64,000 nt of DNA from Otatea glauca (GCA_036346275.1 CM070723.1:46826743-46890742), one strand, 5' to 3'; numbered from the stretch's first letter, positions 23,033 to 34,777 are shown. A program made the numbers and translations. The notes: a model not told the origin generated them from the letters alone.

Positions 23033-23585
23033 TACAGTGAACCGCATTGTTGGCCGACCTCCGAGCAAACTGAATAGCAAATGACGAAATCCAGAACTTA
23101 GCTCACGAACTTCATCGAGGATTGAAGCAATCACTAATCTGTGTTTTGGTCACCCATCCTATGACTTCACCGTCTCCTGGCAGCGCAGCTCCACAATCAC
23201 CGACCAAGGTCGTGGCGACGAGCAAAAGCAGTACCGTCCCGAAAGGCCAAGGCCTCAGTAAGCAGTGGATTTTTATCTTTTTATTGCTGGTAGATTAAAA
23301 GACCAATAATCCGGTTATATCTCAACAGCTACGTCCATATAATTTAAGAATCGACAACTTTGTGCTTCTGATTTTCTGCGCTCAGAAGGTGTTGCGCAGC
23401 TAAAGAACCGCATGCAGCGAATCAAATTAAGAAGGCAATTAGAAAGTCTACATTTTAATTTGAACTCTTGAAGCTGCAGCGTATGTCCTACGCCGAGTCG
23501 GATCCACCTAAGAGGCTAAACACTCCGAGTCGGCTCTCCCGCACAACCGATATGGTTCCGACTCGACTCCTTGTGGAGGCGGTAT

Positions 23586-23607
23586 GCACGATATAACCAT
23601 ATCGTGC
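23586..23607. promoter_or_regulatory. Inverted repeat in F-box promoter
   Basis: GCACGATAT, AACC, ATATCGTGC forms a perfect 9-bp dyad 92 bp upstream of the F-box ATG. It includes ATATAA, which could serve as TATA. It may be a dimeric factor site or chance. Confidence 0.35.
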
Positions 23608-23698
23608 CATCAACCTAAGCACACAGCACCAACTAGTTGTACGTGAGTTTTAGTAGCTTTGCAAACTGCAAGCCAGCTCTTGACTCGACCGGCGATCA

Positions 23699-24922
23699 AT
23701 GGCGTCGTGGCCGTCGAGCCCACGCTCCCCGCAGACAAAACGAGCCCGCAGGGTCATCGCTCCTGCAGCGGACGCCAACATCGGTGACATCCCCATGGAC
23801 GCGCTGCAGGAGGTGCTGCTGCGGCTGCCGTCGAAGCCGCTCTGCCGCCTCCGCACTGTCTGCCAGGCGTGGCTGTCCCTGCTCTCCGACCCGTTCTTTG
23901 TCACCGCCCACGCGTCCCGCAGCCACAAGGACTCCCTCCTCGTCGTTGTCGTCTGCCACGCCACTGACCCCACCCGCGTCGACATCAACCTCATGGATAT
24001 GTCAACCGGCACCGTCGTCACGAGGTTGGACGGGCTGAGCGATGGCACTCGGCATATCTGCGCGGGCGGCGGCCTTCTCTGCCTTGTTAGGGCCAATGAC
24101 AGAGCAGTCCGCGTGCTCAACCCGGCCACAGGCGCCATGACCGACCTCCTGGGCGACAGGACGGCACACGGTCACTCCACCTCGTCGTACTCGTTTGGGC
24201 AGGTGCCCGCTACGGGAGAGTACAAGGTGCTCCACATCTACAAGGACACAGGCGGGCAGTCGTGCGAGGTCTTCACCGTCGGCAGCCGCCACAGCCACCA
24301 ACAGCAGTGGAGGACAACGCAGAGCCCTCCGACGTGTGTCGAGTCGATCTTACGGCACAGGGCGGTCGTCCACGGCGTCGCCTATTTCTTGTCCTCCCTC
24401 CAGAACGGCCCATACGGCGTCGGCAGCATTGCGGCGTTCGACCTGGAGAAGGAGCAGTGGAGGCCGACTCTCCTCCCTGGCCCGCTGAGTAGCCTCCCCG
24501 AGTACTCCGGCCGTCATTGCCACCTCTCGCATCTGAGCTTAGCCGAACTTCACGGATCGCTATTCACGGTGCATCACAACTACCGTCACAACACCATGGA
24601 CATATGGTTCATGACGGACTTGGAGAAGGGGACGTGGTCAAGGACGCAGTCTCTGCGTCTTGAGTCGGTTCTGCGAGGTCGGGAGAGAACGTACAAGCCG
24701 ACGATGGATCAGCTGGTTTCGCGCTACCGCGAATGCGTCGCGCAGCCATTGATGCTGCTGGACGATGGGAGGATCGCGCTCTGGGTCTGGGCGAGTGGAG
24801 AGGGCGTGCTGCGGGTGTATGATCCAAGAACGGACGCTTCCAAGGAGGTGATGCAGATGGGGTGGAACTGTAGTTTTGTTGGGCTCTATAAGGGGAGTCA
24901 CCTGGGCTTTTGTAATAAGTGA
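23699..24922 (+). CDS. F-box protein with F-box-associated (FBA) region
   Basis: A single-exon gene of 407 residues. A basic patch KRARR (14-18) is followed by the F-box at about 29-70 (DIPMDALQEVLLRLPSKP and RTVCQAWLSLLSDPFF), which binds SKP1 in SCF ubiquitin ligases. Residues about 75-390 resemble the FBA-type interaction region: VRVLNPATG, YSFGQVPATGEYKVLHIY, then AAFDLEKEQW and a C-terminal FCNK. The substrate is unknown. The chosen ATG gives the full F-box. The frame is intact and codon use is GC-rich, unlike its surroundings. An LTR begins 29 bp after the stop, so the native 3' UTR and poly(A) region have been displaced. A partial 3' copy lies at 37087. Confidence 0.9.
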   Translation: MASWPSSPRSPQTKRARRVIAPAADANIGDIPMDALQEVLLRLPSKPLCRLRTVCQAWLSLLSDPFFVTAHASRSHKDSLLVVVVCHATDPTRVDINLMDMSTGTVVTRLDGLSDGTRHICAGGGLLCLVRANDRAVRVLNPATGAMTDLLGDRTAHGHSTSSYSFGQVPATGEYKVLHIYKDTGGQSCEVFTVGSRHSHQQQWRTTQSPPTCVESILRHRAVVHGVAYFLSSLQNGPYGVGSIAAFDLEKEQWRPTLLPGPLSSLPEYSGRHCHLSHLSLAELHGSLFTVHHNYRHNTMDIWFMTDLEKGTWSRTQSLRLESVLRGRERTYKPTMDQLVSRYRECVAQPLMLLDDGRIALWVWASGEGVLRVYDPRTDASKEVMQMGWNCSFVGLYKGSHLGFCNK

Positions 24923-24951
24923 GGATGTAGAGTAGTGATAGGGTGCACGTA

Positions 24952-25088
24952 TGTAACAGCCCAAAATAAAAAGAAAGTGAAATTAAAATTTTAAATTTGA
25001 ATTTGAATTTTGGCTCTGAGTTGAATTTTCACTGTTTATTAAATTTATCTGGACTTTTGCCATTTAAAGAAAAGCTTTTAATGGTTAA
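24952..25088 (+). repeat. Family P LTR start, interrupted by CACTA B
   Basis: It starts TGTAACAGCCC after ACGTA and matches 37305-37436. It is broken at 25088 by the CACTA element and resumes at 36156. Confidence 0.8.
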
Positions 25089-25120
25089 CACTACGCCAAA
25101 ACCTGCAATAGGTGACGATC

Positions 25121-25498
25121 TATTTGTGGCGGTTTTTTTCGAACCGCCACAAATATAATTATCAGTGGCGGTTCTATATTGAAAATGGCGGGAAGAATAT
25201 CAGTGGCGGTTCTATCCTTGAACCGCCACTGATAATTCATTATCAGTGGCGATTGGAGGATAGTACCGCCACTGATAACAAATACATCATCAGTGGCGAT
25301 TGGAGGATAGAACCGCCACTGATAACTAAGTTATTCGTGGCGGTTCTATCCTCCAACCGCCACTGATACAATTGTATTATCAGTGGCGGTTCTATCCTCC
25401 AACCGCTAATGATAATTCATTATTAGTGGCGGTTCGAGGATAGAACCGTCACGGATAATATTATCAGTGGCGGTTCTAGTTAACAACCGCCACTGATA
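25121..25498. repeat. Left subterminal array of CACTA B
   Basis: Alternating TATCAGTGGCGGTT and AACCGCCACTGATA units, about 30-40 bp apart, form strong foldbacks. They are likely binding sites for the element's own DNA-binding protein. Confidence 0.85.
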
Positions 25499-25506
25499 AT
25501 ACTGCC

Positions 25507-25514
25507 TATAAGTA
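25507..25514 (+). promoter_or_regulatory. Probable TATA box of CACTA B transposase
   Basis: TATAAGTA directly follows the left array. The equivalent sequence after the middle array is TATAAATA at 30210, in similar context. Confidence 0.5.
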
Positions 25515-26159
25515 GGTGGTCGATGCAAGACCTTGGTCTTCTTCCTCCCGAGAGCAAACCAAAACTTCTAATTTTCAGATTTCGTTTTCTCCAATTCTTG
25601 TGTTGTACTTCCTCTAGTTGTTCCTTGGTGAGTTATTTTTTCTCCTCTCTTGATTTGTGTTAATCTTGTTGCAATTTAATTTTTAAACCTAGTTCAATTA
25701 AGGTTTATATGTAGATGAGATGAATAGTTTAGATTTTGTTTATTTTTATTTACCTGCCATTTTGTAGTTGATGAATTTATTTCCTAGCTAGATTCATTAG
25801 ATGATGCTGTGTTCCCTTTATAGGTGATGAATTATGATCAAGCATATATTTAATATAAATTGCATTTTAAGTTAATTTGGTAGATGATGAATTTATTATC
25901 TAGCTTCTTTAGATGATAAGTAATTAGATTAGTTTTTAATTACTATTAATTTGGTTCCATTAGTGTGCATTATAATATACATCTTGCATATATTAAATTT
26001 ATTTATTTAAGATTAGTGGATATTAATATACATGAAATTTTAGTTAATTTGGTAGGTGGGTGCTCATCATTTTAGATGATGAATTTATTATCTAGCTTCT
26101 TTACAAGATAAGTATTTAGATTAGTTTTTAATCAAATTTCATATGTTAATTAATTTTAG
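25515..26159 (+). other. Leader and intron of CACTA B transposase
   Basis: AT-rich sequence without coding potential lies between the promoter and the start codon. A donor-like GGTGAG at about 25627 and a T-rich stretch before 26160 suggest a 5' UTR intron. Confidence 0.4.
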
Positions 26160-29100
26160 ATGGATAGGAGATGGATGTACAATGCGAACCGTTCTGGTAG
26201 AGATTACATCGACGGAGTATCTACATTTCTAAGAGCACTGAGGAGAACAAGTTGCACAAGAAAGCGGAGTACATACATTGTCCATGCATTGATTGCAAGA
26301 ATGAGAAAATGTTTTGGACAAAGAGCACATCCACTTGCACTTGATTCGAAGAGGTTTTATACTTGGCTATACACGTTGGACAAGTCACGGTGAAGAGGAA
26401 AACATACATGAAGGTGATAACGTATTGGATGATGGAGAAGGCATTATGGCAGCTGACATTAGTAATGGATCTGATGAGGATAGGTTGGACATTGATGACG
26501 ATAATAATCTTACTCAGATGTTGCGCGATGCAGAAGGGAACTACACTAGTCAGAGAGAGTTTAATCAATTCAAGGGTTTGTTGGACGACTCGGACACACC
26601 TTTGTTCCCAGGTTGCAAGGAGGAATACACAAAGTTGCACACCGTGCTTTCACTTCTAAAATTGAAGGCAAGCAATAGTTGGACCGATAAGAGTTTCACG
26701 GCGCTATTACATCTCTTAGCGGACATGCTTTTAGATGGAAATATATTGCCGATAACCACTTATTTAGCTAAGAAGGTTGTATGTCCATTGGGATTGGAAG
26801 TAGAAAGAATACATGCATGTCCAAACGATTGTATACTCTATCGCAAAGAGTATACAGACATGCATGTATGCCCGGTGTGCAAATCATCGCGATACAAGTG
26901 TAAAGGCCATGACAGCGAGGGCACCGTGGTGAAGAAAGGAGCTCCCGCTAAAGTGGTGTGGTATTTACCAGTAATTCCTCGGTTGAAGCGTTTATTTGGA
27001 AACAAAAAGCATGCCCAACTGATGCGATGACACTCAGAAGAGCGTAAAAAGGATGGAAAGCTGAGGCACCCTGCTGATTCTGCTCAGTGGAGAACCATCG
27101 ATAGGCTCTTCAGGAAGGACTTCGGAAATGAACCGAGGAATATAAAGTTTGGGTTGAGTACGGATGGAATGAATCCTTTCGGTAACATGAGTAGTATTCA
27201 TAGCACTTGGCCCGTGACTCTCTGTATCTACAACCTTCCTCCTTGGTTGTGTATGAAACGAAAGTACATTATGATGTCATTGCTTATCCAAGGGCCGAGA
27301 CAACTGGCAATGATATTGATGTATACCTACAACCATTGGTGGAAGATCTTGTCATCTTGTGGAGCGAAGGTGTATGGGTATGGGATGAGTACAAGCGAGT
27401 ACTTCATCCTACGGGCATTGTTGTTTTGCACCATCAATGATTTCCCGCCCTTGGTAACCTATCCGGTCGTCTTGTAAAGGGGCCAAAGCATGCCCCGGTG
27501 CATGGATGAAACCGCTAGTGTGTGGCTCAATAACTTGAGGAAAACCGTGTACATGCATCACCGTAGGTTCCTTCGCAGGAATCACCCCTACCGCAATATG
27601 AAAAAACAATTCGACGGGACAAAAGAGGATGGTATAGCCCCAAGGCCTCGTCGTGGGGAAGAGGTATATGATATGGTTAAGGATATTAATGTCGTACTTG
27701 GAAAGGGAGATAGTAATAATACATCGAGGTCTCGTACTGAGAAGACCACATGGAAGAAGAGATCGATATTTTGGAACTTGCTCTATTGGAAGGACTTAGA
27801 AGTTCAACACTGCATAGACGTCATGCACGTAGAGAAAAATGTATGTGATAGCTTGATTGGTCTTTTGCTGAACATTCCTAGCAAAACTAAGGACGAACTG
27901 AAGGCACGAAGGGACCTGGAAGATATGAAAATCAGAGCTGAGCTACATCCTCAGGACACCGGGAAAGGGCGACTTTACCTTCCCCCAGCTTGCTACACTC
28001 TTTCAAAGAAAGAGAGAATGACCTTGCAAATGCTTGCATGGTGTGAAAGTTCCGTCAGGTTACTCGCAAGCATCAAGAAACTAGTCTCGATGAAAGATTT
28101 GAAGTTAACTGGCATGAAGTCTCATGATTGTCATGTGATGATGACACAAATGCTTCCTATTGCAATTAGAGGTATTTTGCCTGAAAAAGTCCGAGAGGCA
28201 ATCATGAGGTTGTGTTTCTTCTTCAACACGATTTCATAGAAGGTCATCGATCCCATCGGACTTTACGAATCTGAGAATGATGTGGTCAAGACACTATGCG
28301 GATAGAGATGTATTTCCCTCCATCATTTTTCGATATAATGGTTCATCTCATTGTTCACCTTGTGAACGAGATAAATGTATGTGGCCCCGTATTCCTGCAT
28401 CAGATGTACCCGTTCGAAAGGTACATGGGTATCCTGAAGAAGTATGTACGCAATCGATCTCGGCCGAAGGGCTGCATTGTGGAAGGTTATGCAACTGAGG
28501 AGGTTATCGAGTTTTGCGTGGATTACATGGAGGGGGTGGAACCGGTAGGAGTGCCTGTATCTCGACATGAGGGTAGGCTAGCTGGGAAAGGGACGATTGG
28601 AAGGAAATCAACAAATTCTTACGATCATGGATTGTTCGAAAAAGCTCATTTCACAGTCTTGCAACGGTCAGTTGAGGTGTCCTCGTATATGGACATGCAC
28701 AAGGATAAGCTACGAGAGGAAAATCGTGGACGATCAGAGGTTTGGGTAACAAAAGAGCATAACCGTTTGTTCAATCATTGGTTCAAAGAGCATATGACTG
28801 GAAAGAAAGCGAGTGTCATGTTGAGGTGGTGGCAAAGGGCCATCGGTACAATCTTGACATGGCAAGGATCGACATAAATGGATATACCTTTTACGAGATC
28901 TCGGGATAGCAAAAGCACTTACCAAAATAGTGGTGTCAGATATATGCCTATGACAACACAGCAAGAAGAAGAGTAGCTTCTATGGGTTCATAGAAGAGAT
29001 TTGGGAGCTCGACTCTGTATTTTTAAGATCCCAATATTTCGTGTCGTTGGGTACAACTCCCAAAGGGTGTCAAGGTGGACAAATGCGGCTTCACTACTTT

Positions 29101-29388
29101 GGACATCGAACATGTCGGATCTGAGATGAACCATTCGTACTTGCGAAGCAAGTAGCACAAGTCTTCTATATAATCGACCCGGCAGATAAGAAGCGCCATG
29201 TAGTTCTTCAGGGGAAAAGAAGGATCGTCGGAGTTGAGAATGTCGTGGATGAGGAAGAGTACAACCAGTTTGATGAGTTGCCTCCTTTCGTAGATGGCAA
29301 CATCAGGCTCGAGGAAGAAACCACTCAGGAAGCTACCTATCATCACGACGATCATGAAGAAGGGCAAATTGTGAAAGAAAATAATTAG
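26160..29388 (+). pseudogene. TNP2-type CACTA transposase, element B
   Basis: It starts MDRRWMYNANRSGRDYIDGV at 26160. A frameshift precedes a CPCIDCKNEK zinc-type segment near 26280. The main frame 26314-27030 has an acidic linker, HACPNDCILYRKEY and CPVC. Transposase_21 hallmarks follow: DGMNPFG near 27170 and CIDVMHVEKNVCD near 27820. The DUF4218-like region has TGMKSHDCHVMMTQMLP (about 28110-28160). The C-terminal DUF4216-like part (WVQLPKGVKVDKCG and KRRIVGVENVVDEEEYNQF) ends at TAG 29386-29388. Breaks include TGA at 27028-27030, a frameshift near 27300, TAG near 28240 and several stops between 28877 and 29050. It is related in sequence and layout to element A's gene. Confidence 0.85.
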
Positions 29389-29911
29389 CTATATACGAGT
29401 AATGGCAAAATATCAGAGGCGGAGCCAGCTCCTGGGCAGGGCGGGCGCCTTCCCGGGTTCGCCGGCGATGACCAGGCCGCACAAGTCTTCTTCTATGTAA
29501 TCAACCCTAATGATGACCACTGTTGAAGATAATCTTATGCATGGTAGTTTAAAGTCTGTTTTCGGTTTTGTTTCCTAGCTATGTGCTAGTTTTTCTCGTC
29601 TTTGAGTCAGTTTCGGACTTTGCTAGTTTTGGTGATTGTTTGAAAGGTCTCAAGAGTACTTGTTTGTTTTTGGGATGACAAAATAGTGTTCTATCCGGTT
29701 GAAAGTTTGGAGAGTTTGTTGAGTCCGTCGGTGAAAGGAGTCCGGATTCTTTCTCAGAATCGCTTATGTATTTGCTTTACAAGTAATAGACAAAATCACA
29801 AAACGCTGCAATTGCACAGCACCAAAAACCAGGTCTTCTGAACTCAGCGCTGCTATTCGACAATACAGTGAAGCGTATAAGATTCAGAAACAAATTTCAG
29901 GGTATAGAGGC
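29389..29911 (+). other. Spacer with a second partial transposase tail
   Basis: Mostly non-coding 3' sequence. About 29470-29528 reads DQAAQVFFYVINPNDDHC, a second diverged copy of the AKQVAQVFYIIDPADKK segment found near 29150. It is preceded by a GC-rich GGCGGAGCCAGC stretch. This suggests a duplicated or nested CACTA fragment. Confidence 0.45.
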
Positions 29912-30201
29912 ACATCAGTGGCGGTTCTTCAAAAGAACCGCCACTGATAAAATTATCTGTGGCGGTTCGTATAAAGAACCACCACAGATAATATATTATC
30001 AGTGGCGGTTCTTAAAAAGAACCGCCACTCATACAGTTATATGTGGCGGTTCAAATAAAGAACCGCCACTGATACAGTTATCTGTGGCGGTTCGTATAAA
30101 GAACCGCCACAGATAATATATGTATCTGTGGCGGTTCGTACAAAGAACCGCCACTGATAAATTATCTGTGGCGGTTCGTATAAAGAACCGCCACTGATAA
30201 T
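29912..30201. repeat. Internal repeat array of CACTA B
   Basis: About eight alternating units of the terminal-array motif (TGTGGCGGTTCGTATAAAG, AACCGCCACTGATA) lie in the middle of the element, just before a TATA box. They have almost the same consensus as the terminal arrays. Confidence 0.82.
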
Positions 30202-30209
30202 GCTCCGTC

Positions 30210-30217
30210 TATAAATA
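30210..30217 (+). promoter_or_regulatory. Probable TATA box of CACTA B ORF1 gene
   Basis: TATAAATA lies immediately after the middle array and before a GC-rich leader. This gives ORF1 its own promoter instead of splicing from the transposase transcript. Confidence 0.55.
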
Positions 30218-30239
30218 ATAGATACCGCCGCTTCTAACT

Positions 30240-30600
30240 CACCCTAAACCCTTAAACTCCAGCCCTTCTCCGCGCGCCTAAACCCTTAAACTCCGCGCTC
30301 GCCGCCGTCGCGCCGACGCCGCCCAGCGACCTCGCCCGCGCCCGACACCGCCCCGACGACGCCGCCCTCCTCGACGACGTCGCCCCGTCGACGCCCTCAC
30401 CCGACGACACCGCGACCACCTACGCCGCCACGATCGCCGCCCAGCGCCAAGGCTGACGCCGCGACGACGACGCCGCCCTCGACGACGCAGCTTCGCCCGA
30501 CGCCGCCACGATCGCCGCCCCGCACCCTTGCCCGACGCCTCGCGCCTAACGCCGTCCCGTCAAGGTCGAGCCTCTTTCCTCTCACCCCACCACCGCGCAT
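30240..30600 (+). other. GC-rich leader of CACTA B ORF1
   Basis: The sequence is C/G-rich with repeated CGACGCCGCC-like motifs. No start codon and frame are conserved with element A. It is probably 5' UTR, matching 11760-12165 in element A. Confidence 0.5.
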
Positions 30601-31787
30601 TAATTCTTAATTACTCTAATTACTAGTAGCAATGGAACCCTAATTTTGATCTAAAGCGTGGTTGCACTGTGCTCATATGTGCAATGCGATGCTATGAGCA
30701 ATGTGAATTAACGTTGAATGCACACAAACTTTCACTTAATTCTAAAACAAAATGATAATTGTATGGATCTCAGTTTATCAAAGCGATGAAAGATTCATGT
30801 TCTATCCTCGTTCTACATGTTTTGAATTGCTTCCAGTACTTGAAAGATTCATGTATCACATGTTGGGAACCATATATGCAGACATCCTTTGAATTGCTTC
30901 CAGTAGTTCTGAACAGCAGGTACTAAAATGAACATAGCTTTTAATTGGCTAAGTAAAAATTTGCATTCTTCCACTTGTTCTGATCTAATTAAGTCTCTTG
31001 CTCTTGCAAAATCATTTTCATGTTAGCACCACACAATATTACACACATGATATGTACTAATAGAATTGTCATGTTATGAAAGTATTTAATACCTAATCAC
31101 AAAAGAATGGAATAAATAATTAGTTTCAACTCATCTAGATTGTAATACAAAGATAAAGAAACTTAGAACCCTGTGAAGAAGATAACATGTCAACAATGTT
31201 TGCTATATATTAGAGAGGAGAGGTAGATTTTAGATAAAAAAACTCCAACAATTTGTTACTAAAGGTTGTTTTTAAAAGACTCAAAATGAATTAATTATTA
31301 AAGAGGACCCACATGTATGCTATCCTTCTTTCCCTCTCTCCAACTTCCTTACCTTCCCTTCCCTTTTCTTCGTCCAAGTACGCCACTTGTTACACATACA
31401 AATAAAAAGCTCCCCCCCTCCACATGTGATCGATATGGCTAGAGTAATAAGCAAAAGAATGTTTATGAGTGCCCTTAGTTGCATAGTTGTTTCTACATTG
31501 TTTTAACTATACAAATTTTATATGCCGATTGATGTGCCCTTTTAGTGGGTATATATAATTCAGTGTTTAAATAGTTTCCATGTGTTTCCAACACTTGGGA
31601 AATCCATTTCGCGAGAACGAAGTATTTAATCTGTTATACATCGTAAGTTAGTCATGTTTACCATTGGCATTGGCAACCTTAGCTTCAAAGCTCGTTTACT
31701 CAATTAATTGTACTTGCAAAATATTTTCATGAAATGATTACGTACTTTGAAATTCGTGAGATGATTCTGTAGTAATTGATGGAAATT
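30601..31787 (+). other. Leader intron of CACTA B ORF1
   Basis: AT-rich sequence with no recognisable coding segment. Unlike element A, no captured host exons are seen here. Confidence 0.4.
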
Positions 31788-34777
31788 ATGTTTCGGTCGA
31801 GCTGTAGTTCTAATGGAGCCCAAACCGATCCTATAGTGGAGGAGAGCCCAGCGGTACCTTACCTTCACCCAACCACCGAAGGTGCAGAGGCCTCCACCGC
31901 TGTTGCAGATGATGCTCCTGTTGCAAGACGCCAGGACGAGGAAAACTAAGAAGCTCGAAGGCGGTACACCATCTTAGAGGTCTTAGATACTTGGGCCCTG
32001 TTGCACCGAACAAAATCGCTGACCAAATACAGTCAACATGCGGGTGCATCGTAAGGGATAAAGTGTCAATCACCTATTCGGATTGGCATAAAGTGCCCGA
32101 GCCACCAAAGAGGATTTGTGGGATGAGCTCAAAGAAACCTTGAATTCCCGAAGGAGCCGAAGATCTTGTGCGTCGCGACGCATTGATGACCATGGATGCG
32201 GCGTGGAGAAACTTCAAGCGGTGAACACAAATTATGTGAAGCAAAACCGTCGACCATCGGAGAGTACCCAAGATTGGAGCCATATTGGGATGAGTTTGTG
32301 GCGATGAAGCAATCGAAGCGACAAGGAAGTCGGTGAGGACCACATTAGCATCGCAAGAAGGAATACTCACCCCCCACGACTTGGCACGAGTGGGTACGCG
32401 GGTAAAACTGCTCAATGGGAGAGGCAAGAATTAGAAGCGGTCCAATTGGCTGGCACAAGTCCCTTGATCGGACTACTAGACCGAGTGAAGCACTACGTGC
32501 TAGCGAGGGCCGATATGTTGTCTACTAGGGTTTATCATTCAAGAGCAGTGAAGACGAAGCAATGACGCAACGAGTTCATGACTTTCACGCCCAGTCCACC
32601 CAAGGATCTTTTCACCCAGACAGGGAGAAAGACGAGCTAACAGCGGCCCTAGGAAACAAAGAGCACCCTAGTCGGACACGGCGTCGGGTCAAGGTTCCAT
32701 GGAGGAGTGGATTCTCGAGCACGGAGACTCTTATAGGAGTCTCAAGAGAGCTAAAGAAGAGCGGTGAGAAGGAAATGGAAATGATGAAGGAAAGGGTTCT
32801 GCGAGAAATACAAGGCACCATTGAAGAACAAGTTGAACGACAAGTACAACAAGCCTTGAGTCGGTCGTAGGCCCACAACGTTTTCTCGATCCTACAGTCG
32901 TCGCGCAGCGATGCTTGGCGTCCACGCCATTGGCGTGGCGGACAACAACCATTATCCCGTGGGCGACATACGGGACCCCACACCTGTCACTCAACGTGCT
33001 CGTGATGAACATATTTGTATAGGTCGCTACGGGGTAGTCTATCCGTGCCAAGAAGGGGGTGTCCTGCACAATACCCCGATAGCGCCAGGTTATGCAAAGG
33101 TCCAAGTGGACACGGTACTTGCACAGTTTGCTGAGATCGGACTGGAAAAACCCGCCAATGATGAGATAACAACTCTAGGAAGTGCCGTCCACTCATTCAT
33201 CCAATGGCACAAGCGTGACATCATCTTGGACCATGCAGTGCCATCCTTTCCCGCAGTACAATCCTCGCATCCGTCACCAGCACCTGAGAGTGAAACGGGG
33301 AAGAAGCAAAATGAGGTAGAAAAGAAATGCATTGAGGACCCCATCAAGATGGCCACTGTTAGTACTCCAAAGCAGAAACCTATAACACCTGGTACTTCAA
33401 ATGACAAACCTACAACCTCTGATCCAAAAAATTGGCACATTAGACAAGCTGTATCAACCAGCTCAGGCGAGACCAGGACCGAGTATGATGTCGTGCGACA
33501 AAAAAGTAAGGGCAAGGCGCAGTCTGATGACCAAGATGATCAACAAAGATTGAAATTCGAGGTAGGGAAGCCCTTTGTCACCGCTTCGAAGTTAAAAAGT
33601 CTAACACCCATGATGCAGCGATTACATGCATGGTACTTAGATCGATCCAACCAAGACGTACTCCCAAAGATGATCACTGCAATTTTTCGTGAGGAACATT
33701 TTCACCATGAGGGCCATAGCTACTTCTTAATAGAATTCGATAACTTGCACAACTTGTTCTATCACGACGCCCTCGACATATCTTTTTTGAGATGCTGGTC
33801 ACTGTAAGTGTCTAATATATCAATCTTGGCCTACATTCACGTAATACCGATAAATTTCATGTCTAACTAATTCGTTATATAGATACGAGATGATTGAAGT
33901 ACGAAGAACCAAAGGGCCAGTGGGATTCCTCGACCCAGGAACGGTTTGCCAACATGAAATCAAAAGAGCACCAAAGGAGGTCGAGGAGTACGTATATAAA
34001 GTTTTGATTAAACTACAAGACAAGGAGTTTATACTTTTGCCATACCATTTTAAGTAAGTTGCTCACTAGCTAGTTAAATTACTCGTTTATTTAGTTATTT
34101 ACTCGATGTAAGGACTAATGGTGGCATCATGCATGTGTATGTAGCTTCCACTGGATTCTTGTAATAATTCATCCAGAAAAGAGCAAGATGCTAATCATGG
34201 ATCCACTGGATAAACCTAAAAAGACTTTGAAGAGATGACACATTTAGTGAATGAGGCGTTCAAAAGATATTGTCAAGAGCTCGAGATACCGCCCATACCA
34301 CAAATCCCTTACAATCCGTGAAGTTTTCGCACGCACGAAAGGAATACTCTTATATCATATTTCATAGTAAATAGCTCCTTCGACGACATCTTAGTTCATT
34401 CGATTTTACGATGTCACAGCGGTAGAAAGGAACAAATTTATGTGGGTACTTCGTGTGCGATTACATGCGCGAAATCTTATCATGCACAATAAAAGACAAT
34501 GGCGTAGAGGTCGGTCATGCCGACATGACACATCGATTCGCACCACTCAATTTCTATATTCTCTCTTAATTTTGTTTTTTTATACTTGCAGCGCCTCAAG
34601 TTGTCTACGATAGGACTGCTTCCTTCTGAAATCCTAGCCATTCAGGGCCAGCTCGCCTACTTCATCATGAAGGAAATAATCAACAAAAATGGCGAGTTTT
34701 ATGACGAAGACAACAACGATCTAGTCATCCATACTCTTGTCTCAGATCTCGTGTCTTCAACCTCCGAAGACCCGTAG
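31788..34777 (+). pseudogene. CACTA ORF1/DUF8039-like plus Ulp1-like protease
   Basis: ATG at 31788 opens a short acidic N-terminus, then frames broken by stops. 32562-32870 has the GNKEHPSRTR and coiled-coil segment usual in CACTA ORF1 proteins. 32911-33807 carries a DUF8039-like block (YPVGDI, ILWHxRD-like IQWHKRDIILD) and a PMMQRLHAWYLDRSN to DALDISFLRCW segment that normally precedes the protease domain. The C48 (Ulp1) domain is split over exons: FILLPYHFK (about 34030), FHWILVIIHPEK (34145), MDPLDKPKK, and GTNLCGYFVCDYMR (about 34430-34470), giving His, Asp and Cys positions. A C-terminal exon ends at 34777. Frameshifts and stops occur near 34235 and 34420. The substrate is unknown. Confidence 0.75.

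Larger units (their letters stand above)
22201..23585. other. Intergenic region upstream of F-box gene
   Basis: No gene is supported. It holds a small inverted-repeat element (22565-22671), a MITE-like element (22760-23032) and unremarkable sequence up to the F-box promoter. Confidence 0.5.

Noticed and set aside
23637..24532. Alternative frames over the F-box gene on both strands
   Set aside because: Shadows of the GC-rich F-box coding sequence; only the 407-codon frame has domains.
25121..25498. CRISPR-like regularly spaced repeats
   Set aside because: Units alternate in orientation and spacers are repeats themselves; they sit at CACTA ends in a plant genome.
30397..30600. Minus-strand Arg/Gly/Val-rich frame
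   Set aside because: Shadow of the GC-rich leader of the CACTA ORF1 gene.
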